Origin: Pelargonium nanum | Lineage: Eukaryota > Streptophyta > Magnoliopsida > Geraniales > Geraniaceae | Length of the DNA stretch: 34,840 nucleotides | Direction of reading: 5' to 3' | Assembly (NCBI GenBank): GCA_036897485.1 | Contig: JAYMTF010000504.1 | Coordinates: 1-34,840 of the forward strand | Part shown: piece after piece, positions 22,801-34,134 of the stretch | Position numbering within the stretch: the stretch's first letter is position 1 | Layout of the letters: each line of letters opens with the position of its first letter | Made by a program: the position numbers and the translations under genes | Notes under the pieces: model-generated | Seen by the model: the letters and a program-made list of their open reading frames with translations, nothing else | Database searches by the model: none | Told to the model about the DNA's origin: nothing

Positions 22801-24557
22801 ACTTCCCGACCCAGTACTCCCAAAGCTTCACAACTCAATGCAAGGCTTGTTTCTGGAAGCAGCACTGGTCGTACTGGAGGAACTCACAGTACAATGCTAT
22901 CCGATTCTTCATGACAATTGTCATCGGTGTTATGTTTGGCGTTATCTTCTGGAGCAAAGGAGACCAATTGTAAGTTAAATTTCAAGAAACAGAACACCAT
23001 GTTTTTGTACTCAGCTCGAAATGGTAGTACTGATGTAAAGCTCGTTTTGATCCATTTCCTCGAACAGACATAAACAACAAGACTTGATCAATCTCTTGGG
23101 CGCTACCTATGCTGCTGTTCTTTTCCTCGGAGCCTCCAATGCTTCCGCGGTTCAATCTGTTGTGGCAGTTGAAAGAACCGTTTTCTACCGCGAAAGAGCA
23201 GCTGGGATGTACTCAGAACTGCCTTACGCATTTGCTCAGGTGAGAAAATAACAAAAAACAAAGCCAAAACTCAATAAAAAGTTACTATTTTTCTTGTACT
23301 GATGTGTAGTATATTTGTATGCACTATAACAGGTAGCTATAGAGACAATCTATGTTGCAGTGCAGACCTTAGTTTACAGTCTGCTTCTCTTCTCCATGAT
23401 CGGGTTTCAATGGAAGGTCGAGAAGTTCTTGTACTTCTACTACTTCGTGTTCATGTGCTTCACCTACTTTTCCATGTATGGTATGATGGTTGTTGCACTG
23501 ACTCCTGGCCATCAAATTGCTGCCATTGTCATGTCCTTCTTCTTGAGTTTCTGGAACTTGTTCTCCGGCTTCCTCATTCCTAGACCGGTACGTACTTTCA
23601 TTCTCTAAACCTGAATATTGCTGTTACATATCATTACATTTTGTTGATATAAAATCTCTCGATTGTGCACGTCCTGCCCTCGTTATGAAAGAAAAATGTA
23701 ATGCTCGCATGTGAGGGGGGAGTGATGAAAAGTTCCCTAAGCTAGAGATGTCAATTTTGGGTTTCAGGGCGGGTTTGTACCGGTTGATAACAAAGCCTAG
23801 CCTGAATCTGACCCGAGAGGGATTCGGATTCTTCGGGATTCGGGCCGCCTATTGGGTCATGTTTCACTTTTTGGCACGAAATGTGCGGGTTTGGATTTAG
23901 TATGAGATGTCAAAGCTTTCACGTGTGGCCAAATATAAAATATATGTTGAAATTTAACATGGTACCAGGTCAAATTTTGATCTAGGCCTTTGACATGATT
24001 GAATAACCTGCCCCTGTGTTCCCCGACCCACGCACGTGCATAACCTGTAGTAACTCATGTGTAATAGGAAAATGCCTACACGTGAGAGACAGTGCTGAAT
24101 TGCTGATGTAAAAGAGTTTCTGGTTGTGCACATGTCGAGACCCCGATATAAAAAAAATAATGTGAGGCTCGCCAACGAGTCACGGTGCCTTCACCATTGC
24201 AAAATAATTCAAATTTAACACGTTCTCATCGCAACCAAACCCGAAACTTTGTCCTAGCTAACCCTACATGCTCTATACCATTTGCAGCTGATCCCAATCT
24301 GGTGGAGATGGTACTACTGGGCTTCGCCGGTCGCGTGGTCAATCTATGGAATCTTCACGTCCCAAGTAGGCGACAAGACGACAATGCTGGAGATTTCAGG
24401 GGCACCATCAGTGCCGATTGATGTGTTCCTGAAAGAGTACTTGGGATATGACTATGACTTCTTGATACCAGTAGTGATTGCTCATCTTGGTTGGGTCCTC
24501 CTCTTCTTCTTTGTCTTTGCCTATGGCATCAAGTTCTTGAACTTCCAAAGAAGATGA
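16811..24557 (+). CDS. ABCG34: PDR-type full-size ABCG transporter, ABCG34/ABCG39-like, 19 exons, 1,449 aa
   Basis: ATP-driven exporter of the plasma membrane. Relatives secrete defence compounds (Arabidopsis ABCG34/PDR6 exports camalexin); the substrate here is unknown. Exons: 16811-17287, 17402-17490, 17900-17984, 18094-18384, 18468-18558, 18682-19582, 19683-19843, 19969-20072, 20189-20348, 20446-20523, 20770-20915, 21145-21477, 21715-22005, 22147-22230, 22509-22642, 22742-22969, 23068-23239, 23333-23587, 24288-24557. All phases agree. Order is NBD1-TMD1-NBD2-TMD2. NBD1: Walker A GPPASGKT (195-202), signature SGGQKKR (335-341), Walker B ALFMDE (354-359). NBD2: Walker A GVSGAGKT (893-900), LSTEQRKR (1000-1007), [14 protein letters not shown] (from 1022). 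It ends [12 protein letters not shown], as ABCG34 does. No broken motif is seen. ABCG39 is the main alternative. Intron 18 (700 bases) is the longest. Confidence 0.95.
17760..17865 (+). repeat. Short direct repeat in ABCG intron 2
   Basis: The word atttggagtcgctattgttc near 17763 recurs as atttggagtcgccattgttc near 17839, both followed by an att-rich tail. It lies wholly in the intron between exons 2 and 3 and has no evident role. Confidence 0.7.
23743..23960 (+). mobile_element. hAT-type element fragment in ABCG intron 18
   Basis: The left end tagagatgtcaattttggg and the following gggcgggttt, gacccgagagg and gggattcgggcc words resemble the other hAT remnants in this window. No matching right end was found, so the end given is nominal. 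It probably accounts for part of this intron's unusual length. Confidence 0.35.
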
Positions 24558-25550
24558 TGATGATTTGTGGACTTGGAGATTCTTTCAAATGTGAAGAACA
24601 AATAGGTGAGTGCTCAAAATTCATTGTAGTTTTACTTCTTGTGAGTTTCATTTTCTTGTTTTTGTTGTGTATATAGAGATTCTTTGTTGCTTATGTAACA
24701 TATATCATTTGGATAATAAGTTAAAAGTATATGAGAAGAAAAATAGGTATATTTTCATAGTGCACACATTGGTATGGTTTTCTCTCTCTTTTATTTATGG
24801 TTGTGTTTTTTTTATGCACCGGTAAATGTCTGAAACTCATTCGACAATTGTTTGTTAACTACAAATAGTTGTATGCAAGTGACCTATTACATGTAAAATA
24901 CATGTGTTTGAGTCACATGCACCAATATTAATTATAACTATTCCCTCGTCTCAAAATAATTGTCGATATCCGTAACATAAGTTGATCCTAAAAAAAAAAG
25001 GTAACTCTAACTAACTTATCATTATTTTCACAACAAATAGGAGTAACAACTAACAACAAACTTTTTTTTTAACACACTAACAACCAATTTAATTATCTTT
25101 ATCCTTAAATAGTTAAATTATTATTAATAATTTAAAATGATAGCTACCTCCTATTATGTAGCTCAACTCCTTGAGTCGGGTGAAATAAGTTTTTAAGGAG
25201 AAAACTACCTCCTATTGTGTAGCTCAATTGATAAAAGAATTCTTTTAAAATTACTTATTTTGAAAGAAAATGAATATTACGTAACAAATTACTCACAATA
25301 CCTTTTTTTTTTGGAGTAACCACATAAATACAATTTGTACCAACAAGAATTTGACATTTCATATTCAATATAACTCTATTCATTTTCATTGTTTAACACG
25401 AGAAGAAGAAAAGAAAAAACTATTAACTACACTAATTTTGCACTGACAAAAAAGCCACTCCAAAAAAGAAAAGCCTGTGCAAAATCCACAAAAACAAGAG
25501 CCATTTGACAAGTTACTTACAGTCCTAAATATCAACAATGCCCTTTACTC
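24558..25550. other. Convergent 3' spacer between the ABCG and XS-domain genes
   Basis: Both genes end here, tail to tail, about 1 kb apart, so both 3' UTRs fall in this stretch. AATAAG at about 24715 could be a weak poly(A) signal for the ABCG gene. The middle holds a Stowaway-like remnant (24939-25276). No gene is supported. Confidence 0.55.
24939..25276 (+). mobile_element. Degraded Stowaway-like (Tc1/mariner) MITE
   Basis: The left end tattccctcgtctcaaaata resembles the CTCCCTCCGTCCCAAAATA end of Stowaway-type MITEs. The right end, read reversed, is tattcattttctttcaaaat, matching in part, and a TA stands at both limits as for a TA target site. Inside, ctacctcctattRtgtagctcaa occurs twice (about 25144 and 25204), and the second copy, tagctcaattga, also fits a polymerase III A box, so a SINE piece could be mixed in. 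Confidence 0.4.
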
Positions 25551-28500
25551 TCATGAAGCATCTGCAATCACCTCTATCTCCTTCTTGCTCTTCACCACAC
25601 ACCTTTTCTTGCTCTCAAAATCAAGTTTATCCAAGTCCCCTGCAACACCCAAATACCCATACAATACATTTTCCACCTTCGACTCGGCCTCTGATTTCTC
25701 AGTTTTACCCCTAATGCTAGTAGGTGTGACTTGCTGCAACTCATCCCTTCCATGACTATTCTCGGCGTAAAATTTGTGAAGCTTCTCTGCTTCTTGCAAC
25801 CCGGAGAAAGTACCCGGGAAGGTCACTACCATTATGCTCTGATTTGCAGGTTTCCCGCGGCAGACCTTGGTCTTGTCCCCACCAAATCCCATACCTGCGA
25901 TGACATGCGTGGAGCGAAAAGTGGAAACGGCAAACAATAGATCAAGCAAACGAGGAACGTGTCAAAGAAACAAAAGCCAAATAAGCATCATCATACTACT
26001 CAGGGACGGGACGAGAGTTTTTGTTCCTCAAATTTTATCCGACTAGTGGGGCAAATATAAAATTTCTTGAGGGAGCAAGAATTAATATTTCAACAAATGA
26101 TAGGAACGAATACAAGAAATTTAGGGGGTAAGAATGATATTTTTAAAGAGATATAAGATATATTTAGAAAACAAAGAGAATTAGTGTGGCCAACTACGGC
26201 TACTAAACCCTTACTGCATCCGTCTCTGGTACTACCCCTCTGTTCCAAAATGTGTCGACCACTTTCTGTCCCAAAAGTTATTTAGTGTCATACTTCCTCT
26301 TATATATACCCTCACGTGCATTTAGTGTAACAAACTCATCTTGGGGGTGTTATTGTTAATTCATGCATAACTAACGTCTAAAGAGGGAAATGGGATACTC
26401 ATTCATGTTATATAATGTTAGAGAAAGCGGACATTCATTTTCGTACAGAAAGATTTTGGGATGTAATAAGTTCCGTAGAGGCAGTCAATTCTAGACCAAC
26501 ACACCGATAAAAACCTACCAACTGAAAAGTGCAGACCTACGGCAAACCTTGAATTCATGTCTGCCTTCAAGTTCACACCATATTTTCCAATATAATTTGA
26601 GTGCCGAGGATAAAAAAATAATTTGGAAGAAAATGGCATATACATGTAAGCAAAATACCCAATAGCATATATCATGCTATTGGGTACAGAAGAGAATGGA
26701 AGCATGTAGCTTTCTCCCATGTAATACTCGTAACAAGAGGTCTCAAAAATCAATAGTAGCATGTGTGAAAGTTAGCTTTACCTCTGAGAATAGTCTCAAG
26801 CTCTTCAATGCTTATAATCATCCGTTCATCAGGAATGTTACTTGCTATGGAACTGTTATGGATGATAATTGTTGGAGGCCAGATAATGAGGTCTTCCTTC
26901 AGAGACATGATCTCAGCATCTGTCAATGATTGGGGAGTCCATGAACAGTCTGAGGCTGCAGCACTGTTCCATCCCATCAGTGCACAGAGAGCTTTGTGAA
27001 AACCCAAATGCTCGGCTCTGAACCCAACCATGCGAGACTGGAAGGCGTGCATTGCCAAGCTTCCCGTGTCCATGAACTCTTTGGAGTTTCTGATACAAAT
27101 AGATCGAGTAGCCATAAGCACTTCTTCATTGCAAATAAAATCAACAGCATAAATATAAACATAACATTGGGTTTTATCAACTCGAATGCTCCAGAAGCAT
27201 AAATAAAAACAAGGCGATAATCAAAGACCAGGAGTTCAGACCATCACCAATAGAGCTGGAAGCATTTGTAAACCAGAAAGGACTAGCTCCAAATTTTCTT
27301 CCAATGGAATAAATGTTTACAAGCAAATGCTTAGGATTTTTTTAGAAAATTTGTAAGAACCCCAAACCTCACTGGTTGTGGGGCACCCGAATACCTCAAA
27401 ATCTACTGCAACCCAACAGGCATAACCATGATACTTATAGACAGAATATTACCATCCTGCCACTGCTGCCATCATGTAGGTATTTTTTACTTCCCGCCCC
27501 TTCCTCACAAACTCACTCTTTCTCTAGCATATGATTATGCATTATTAATAGAAATTAAATGACAGAATCCAAATCCTCCCTCATGCATTCCTCAATTGAA
27601 TCACAGAGAAAAGTAAAACTGCAGCAGCAGAAGCAATTAACCACCAGCCAAACTCACAACATCAAAAGAAAACCATCATCTTTTGAAATGATTACTGCAC
27701 CACCTGATTATTCAATCACCCTTCCATTGTAATATGGATTACTTACTATCCACTCCGAGTACTTCCAAGTTCCAAGTTTAGATTACTCAAGAATATACAT
27801 AGGAAATATCTAGACATGCATGTAACAGGCAAAGAAAAGTAGCGTAAATACTAGCATGGCATAAGAAATTGATGGGTTATGAATTCATTGAATGCACGAA
27901 AAAGAGTAACATCAAGTTCAAGCAGAACACAGGAAAGGAAGTGCACACTTATAGAACACACAGTATCGTAGATGACAGACCTGCCACATATGCCGCACTT
28001 TAACGTAACATTTCCTCCTTGCTCCATGTATCTCCTCCGATGAGCTGAACTCTCATTCAAAAGTTTGACAAACTTCAGAAAAGTACCATGCACCAGCTGC
28101 TTGAACTCCTCAGAATCTTCAGGTGAATCTCTCTTTCCACGTCCCACTGTCTTCCCATGTTCGGCCTTCACTTCTGAGGTATCTGCCACAGATATCGAGT
28201 CAGTTCCACGACAATCATCTATATTTCTTTTCACACTTTTATGCTCCATAGGTTTCCTTAGCCAAGGATACTGAACATGGGCAATCCTGGGGTGCTTCTT
28301 ATGATCCCCACCAACAGGGCCTAACCGCTTCTTTATGTCTCTGCGAGGAGGCCCCAAACGCTTCTTTATGTCTCTACCAGGAGGAGGCCCCAAACGTTTC
28401 TTTATATCTCTACCAGCAGGAGGCCCCAAACGCTTCTTTACATCTCTACCAGTAGAGTTTATAAAGCTGAATGAAGGGTCTTGCATAGACGCAAGTGCAT

Positions 28501-30163
28501 CAATGGATGATAGCATATCATTATCAGAGTAGGCTTGATCAATAATGTCATCAGCCCATTGTTCATCACCATAGCTCTGGCTATGGAATTCGGAGCCGAA
28601 GGCACCTCCGTTATGATATGATTTAATGTTTTGATTATGTCTGCTTGCTTTGTTACTGATATCATCATCACTTGTAAGCATGTTATTATATATGTCTTGC
28701 GTGCCAAGCTCCTCTGACATCAACATGTGGCGTGGGATGCCTTCAGCCTCATATAAGTCTTGATCATAATCCGACATTACTATCCTATCCTCATGAAACC
28801 GAGCACTAACATCTCTTCTCAAATCATAATCTTCTTGTAGACTTTTAAGATCAATATGATCTTGTGTTTCATACTCAATATGAGTACTTCTAGAACCCAA
28901 AGTGTCCCCATGTTGCTCCGATGTGTAAGATCCAATGTTCTCGTGAATCTCATCTATGTATTCATATTGCTCTTGTAAAGTTCTATGCTGATGCAGCCGC
29001 ACACTCTCCCTCACAGCACCTCTCGGAGAACTTCCAGTTCCATCGATGCGGTCAACAATAGAATCCACAACACTAGTTCTCACAAATTCTTGGCGCCCAC
29101 AGTCTTCTCGGCAATTCGCCATCTTACTGTAAAGACGACCATTTAACAGCATACCGATATCACTCCTCTCACTTATTTGCACATCAGGGTATGCATATCC
29201 TCGATCCATCTCCTCCACAGGACTCAGAAGAGTCTGCTGCTGATCTACCAACCGACTCAATTGCAAGTCCGAGTTTGCAGAAGATACAAAATGTGAAGTC
29301 TGGCCATACCCATCATGACCAATAGTTTCAGTAAGCATTCCACTACACCTCCTGGCTCCATCAGAAGGAACCGAGAGGCCGTCTTCATAGACACCATAGT
29401 TATCATCCCTTAACTTGTTCAAAGACGTATTGGGGAATTGCGAAATTGGTGTCTCGTAAGGAGATGATTGGCCTGCATAGTACCTTAGTTTCTCCTCTTG
29501 TTTATACAAGGCTCTATTATCATAATGCAAGGCTTGGTTCGGGGACCTCCGAAGAATCAAATTCGAATCCCCAAAACCGGTATCAGCAAAACCATAGGTC
29601 TTCATCGGGTTCGAAGAATATGTTCTAGACCGATCATTGTCCATGGACATTTGTCTTGGCAACACAGTCAAATCCGATAAACGACTTCCCCGAAAACCCT
29701 TTTCGGTACTATCCAAACCAAAACCACCACCACCAACATGCCTATACTCAGAATCTGGAATTGAGCCCACATTAACATTAGCATCAACGAATCTAGAATT
29801 AGGGTTTAGGTTCGAATTCAGATTCGGATTCACAATACTACCGTTCAATGGCTCTTTCTCCAAAAGTTGGTTCCACTGAAACTTCATAGAAGGCGAGACC
29901 CTCTCAGTGAACTGTGCGTTCGACACTTGTTTCCACAACCTCCCGTCTCGGTCTCCGTCGTCGCGACGCCGATCGTACTCTCTCCGGTCCGTCGAACCGG
30001 TCCCTCTGAACCGCTCCGGCTCAGCCGCGGCCGAGACCGACCCAGAGAACCGCTGGGCTTGCATGTATCGCCAATCACCAGCTTCTTCAACCTCGCGGCG
30101 GTCCCAAATCGGAGACCGAGCCCTCGCTCCACCATCTCCATCCCCAACCCTCCTCTCTCTCAT
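25551..30163 (-). CDS. XS-domain protein with N-terminal disordered region and zinc finger, 944 aa
   Basis: Exons 30163-27981, 27089-26782 and 25894-25551 total 2,835 bases in one frame. The C-terminal third has an XS domain (about 755-870: FHKALCALMGW, then DLIIWPPTIIIHN, then VVTFPGTFSGLQEAEKLHKFY), the RNA-binding fold named after rice XS and SGS3. I place it with Arabidopsis At3g22430-like proteins, not SGS3, because SGS3's XH/coiled-coil parts are missing. Just before it, Cys723-Cys726, Phe733, Leu739 and His742 resemble half of a C2H2 finger; its codons are split by intron 1. Residues 1-700 are Arg/Asp/Tyr/Ser-rich and probably disordered, with four copies of an RDIKKRLGPP unit near 569-620. 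Extending exon 1 without splicing would give a 770-aa product lacking the XS domain. A role in RNA metabolism in the nucleus is inference. Confidence 0.85.
26001..26228 (+). mobile_element. hAT-type MITE (CAGGGACGG ends) in XS-gene intron 2, 228 bp
   Basis: Left end cagggacgggac and right end read reversed cagagacggatg share 9 of 12 bases. The 8-base flanks atactact (25993-26000) and gtactacc (26229-26236) match at 6 of 8, as an aged hAT target duplication would. It has no coding capacity. Its ends differ from the TAGAGCTGG family, so it is a separate hAT lineage. Confidence 0.65.
26232..26340 (+). mobile_element. Stowaway-like MITE fragment, left end only
   Basis: The words cccctctgttccaaaatgtg and ctgtcccaaaagtta match the CTCCCTCCGTCCCAAAA start and inner repeat of a Stowaway-type element common in dicots. 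It directly abuts the hAT MITE on its left. No right end was found, so the limit given is nominal. Confidence 0.4.
28305..28455 (-). repeat. Four coding repeats of (G)RD[IV]KKRLGP(P) in the XS-domain gene
   Basis: A 30-36 base unit is repeated four times in frame, encoding RDVKKRLGPPAG, RDIKKRLGPPPG, RDIKKRLGPPR and RDIKKRLGPVGG. A fifth worn copy may follow (GDHKKHPRIAH). The copies are nearly identical in DNA, so the array is young or is kept uniform. It is strongly basic, unlike the acidic sequence before it. Confidence 0.9.
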
Positions 30164-30211
30164 TGTCGCCGAAAAAAATATAGAAAAAATTGATCACCGT
30201 GAAATCGTCGA

Positions 30212-30272
30212 AAACCCTAATCGCAGTGGGAGGAGAGAGCCAAAACCCATGAATCGGAATTCAAAACCCTAA
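30212..30272 (+). promoter_or_regulatory. Two telo-box motifs in the XS-gene leader
   Basis: AAACCCTAA occurs at 30212-30220 and again at 30264-30272, where it extends to AAACCCTAACCCTA. Telo-boxes of this form are frequent near the start of plant genes active in dividing cells and are bound by telomere-repeat-binding factors (family knowledge). They lie 50-110 bases upstream of the XS-gene start codon. Confidence 0.6.
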
Positions 30273-31370
30273 CCCTAGAAGAGCACGATTGCTTCATCGG
30301 ACACAAGAAAAAACAGTTCCTTTGTGGTAACAACAAAACTGAGTGTTGGTTTCTGAGAAAAACAAAATTCTTAGAGCGAATTAAGGAGTGACGATGGGGA
30401 CAGAGAGAGAAACTGGAAAGTCTGATAAAGAGAGGAGGAGCATCGAAACGCAGCGTCTTAGAGGTGCGTCTGAGGTTTCTTTTTGGGCACTAGTGAAATT
30501 AAGCACCAATTCGGGTTTTGAATCTAATCCAACTGAAAATGAACTCTCCCGAACCGAATGAGTTTGGGCTCGTGCTTCAGGTTTCATGTGTAAAATGTAC
30601 GGTTCGATCCGATATGTAACATATTCATTAGAAATTCGACCCGACTCAAATTTTGACGTGATCATTTTACGCGTATTGAATTCACAAAAATGCAAGTCGG
30701 GTATTCAATGTTCACGTGTTTGAGTTCAATTATCACTATATCTTAAAAGTTAGTAAGTTGGACCTAAGCATGAGTGCACCCAAAATTTGACTTGTATAAT
30801 TTATACAAGTCAACACCGTTTCAACCTGGTCAATTTTTAATAAGACAAATCTCCTCATTTTGTAATAAAAAGTAGATTCCCATTATGAAGATCGTAGGCT
30901 AGGCTAACAATATGAGTTAGACCTTGTTAATCTAATCCGGAAGGATAAAACTACTCGAACCAAATATTCATTTTCAACCCTACAAGCATTGTTGCGCTTT
31001 CTCTTATGTCATCTACGCATGACTTGGTGTTGAAATTGTACATATTCTTAACGCGGTTGATTTAATCACATGGAGGTGTCAAATCGGATTTTGAGTTGAA
31101 TTAAATTAGAAAATGTCTAAATCAAACCCAACTCAAGATGAGAGCAATTTTATTCAAGACGTGGATCAAATTCAATTTTTACGTGCAAAATATGCGGAAT
31201 GATGTAAAATTGCTTGACCCGACCCGCAAATGTCTCAACTCGTATCAATCCGGGCCTAGATCCAATGAATTTTGAGTTGAAATTTCATATGCGCGGATTC
31301 GAACACGACAATTAAAAGCCCGGCCCAAAACCCGCATTGCCGAAGAAAGACTCAGTTGGCCCAAAACACA

Positions 31371-31402
31371 GGCCCATTAGTCCCAACCAACATCTATAAA
31401 TA
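31371..31402 (+). promoter_or_regulatory. Core promoter of the IPT2-like gene: GGCCCATTA and TATA box
   Basis: TATAAATA at 31395-31402 stands about 62 bases before the start codon, placing transcription start near 31430. The GGCCCATTA at 31371-31379 carries the GGCCCA core found before many plant genes for translation and growth. A further GGCCCA-like word lies just upstream (ggcccaaaac, 31358). Confidence 0.6.
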
Positions 31403-31463
31403 CTGTCAAGTCCTACTCGGAATCGGAAATTCGGAAATTGGCGCGAAGTGAAACCGGAGAAAA

Positions 31464-34095
31464 ATGAGTAGCGCCACCGAGACGCAGTGTGCGAAAAACC
31501 CTAGCAATGGCGGTGGAAGATCGGCGACGGAGGAGGAGAAGCCGAAGGTGGTGGTGATTATGGGTCCCACCGGTTCCGGGAAATCGCGGCTCGCCATTGA
31601 TTTAGCTTCCCAGTTCCCGATCGAAATCATCAACGCCGACTCCATGCAGGTCTATCAGGGCTTGGATGTTCTCACCAACAAGGTTCCTCCACATGAACAG
31701 AAAGGTTTCTGAATCTCACAAATCTGTATGTTCGTTTTTTTACTTTGAATTTTGCTTCAAAAATTTAGCAGTTAGGGTTTTGGTGGGAGTGCAGGAGTGC
31801 CTCACCATCTATTGGGAACCATAAGCCCTAATGTGGAGTTCACAGCTAAGGAGTTCCGAGATTCTGCTGTTTCTGTAAGATTTTTATATTATATTTTCGT
31901 AATTGTTCATTTTGTCTACAATTCGATCTGACTGTGTATGTTATTTCCGTATGTAAATTTTTGCATCGTTCATCGTTTTTTTAATAAATGGATATGTGGT
32001 GTGGAATTGGTTTGGTGTTACTATATTTACAGTACATCTGAATGTTTGGGACATTGGTTTTGTTTCTCCTGAGTTGAGTTCATTTCTTTGGCTGATAAGA
32101 TAAATTGTTGGCATTGGGAACCCTCAGTTCAAATAGTATTAGATTGTTGGGTGTTAGAAAATCACTAGTTATACACTAACGTGCACAACGTGTTTTAGAA
32201 TTTGTAGTTTCCTATTGGTCCATTTTTCTATCAATTAAGGGGTTGTGTGCATGAGCATATATCAACTATAGCTTTAGAGATATGTTTGGGCACATACGAG
32301 TCATAACAGTTTGTATACATATTATTTGTTTATTTGTCATACTCTTGTCACAAAGGGCAGCTCTCCCCACCCAACAATATTCGAACCCACAAACTCTACT
32401 AGAGAAGTAGAGGTGGCAGTTTGGGTTTCGGGTCAAATAGGCTTAACCCACCATGTAAAACGCGTGGGCATGCCTGACCTGTTCCGAAAATTTATTGGGT
32501 CAATTTTATGTGACCCGAACCCACATATTGGGTCGGGTGCCCTCGGGTTCAGCTTCATATTGCCAGCTTGACTGCTTGAGAGAAGTGATTCTTGAATCTT
32601 GGGCTGTCCTCTTGGGGACAAAATAGGGATAAAGTGATACTCTTGTACTTGTTTATTATGATCGCATATATGTAAACAGAAATATTGTCATGGTTTTGCA
32701 TTTCCTTGCTTTTAACACAATGAATGTATTTTCAGCTTATCAACAAGATAACAGCCCGAAACTGCTTGCCAGTCATTGTTGGAGGTACAAATTACTACAT
32801 CCAGGTAAATCTTACAAGAATTGCATTTAAACTAATGTCATTAATGATCTGCTAAATTTTGTGCCAGTTTAACGGCGAGTCAGTAACAGTACCATTTGTT
32901 TATAACTTCGCATATTCTTTTATGTAATATCAATCTTCGTGTTTCTGTTCGCCAGAAGGCGAATGCATGTTGTTGTTGTCAATTAGCTTTTTCGGAGATG
33001 TTTTGTCCAAACTTAGATTTCCTAAACTTGTTAGCTGTTATATTTTGTATCATGACCATATTTTGTGAAATCATAGGCTTGATGCTTGTGAGGTTATCTA
33101 TAGGTAGTAGTTTCAATGTGGATGGCCTAAGACAATACTGCCCCATGCCCTCTTATAAGTTCACTAAAACTTTCAGCTGGCCTTCTAGGCAGTGACTATA
33201 CCAGGGATTAGAAATGGTTGATTCTTTGAAAATTTATGCATTATTAACTTACTATTTGTAACCAATGATCATTTGTCTCAGAAGGTTCACATTATGCAGA
33301 AGTGCATAGAGATCTTAAGTTCACAATCACTCCCATGACCCATCCCCTCAAAAAAAAAAAAACTTACTATTTGTTTATGTTGTGGATCTTTGAGCAAATC
33401 ATTTTGCTTAACTTTTTTTTTTCTCTCGTAATTATGTAGGCACTTGTTAGTCTGTTTCTTCTAGATGATTCAGCAGAAGATATGGATGAAGCCTGCTTAA
33501 CTGCTGATACTGGTAAATAGCAGTTGTGTTAATTTATGTTCACTTTTAAGGTATCTGATATTTTGTACGGATTTTCAGCAGATGATCAACCTGATTATGA
33601 CTTTGAAATTGGGAGAGACGCTTCCAATTATAGCTATGACCTTCTTAAAGACATTGATCCTGTTGCAGCAAATAGAATTCATCCAAATAACCACAGGAAA
33701 GTAGGTTGTCAATTCTTATGTATTGTCTTCTTGAGACATGTCATATACTCCTCTTTGGGGTCTCAATTTCATATGACACTTATCCATTCTCTATTTTCTT
33801 TGAATTCGTTTTTTTTACAGGTTAAGCAATACCTTAGTATATATGCTCAATCAGGTCTTCTTCCTAGCAAACTTTTTCAAGGGAAAGCTGTTGAGGTTTG
33901 TACTGCTTTTGATTTGTATTCATGTAACTGTAATTGTATGCCACCTTTTGGGATTTCTTAAATCAATCAGTACACTGACTTATTATTTAGTTACATTTTA
34001 TGCGAATTAAGACTGTCATTTCATATAATTTTGCTTCAGATGTAGTTCAGAGTCACTTCATACTTGCGCCATCTTCATGGATTTGATCCGTGTTA

Positions 34096-34134
<39 letters not shown>

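Larger units (their letters stand above)
30164..31463. other. Divergent spacer between the XS-domain gene and the IPT2-like gene
   Basis: The two start codons face apart across 1.3 kb. The left part is the XS-gene leader with two telo-box words. The middle (30480-31310) is AT-rich with cgacccgactcaaa, cccgacccgc and similar words resembling worn hAT remnants, but I could not set ends. The right 100 bases hold the IPT2 promoter. The 104-codon minus-strand frame at 30381-30695 runs through this repeat-like DNA and is not supported as a gene. Confidence 0.55.

Noticed and set aside
24870-24925. Second SINE from the words agtgacctattacatg and gtgtttgagtcac
   Set aside because: The B-box-like word is imperfect and no A box stands at the right distance, so the evidence is too weak for a feature.
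29867-30272. 108- and 121-codon plus-strand frames at the XS-gene start
   Set aside because: They are antisense to the first coding exon. Their Arg/Pro/Ser-rich content mirrors the Arg-rich N terminus on the other strand.
30381-30695. 104-codon minus-strand frame between the XS and IPT2 genes
   Set aside because: It is repeat-like DNA with no domain, in the promoter interval.
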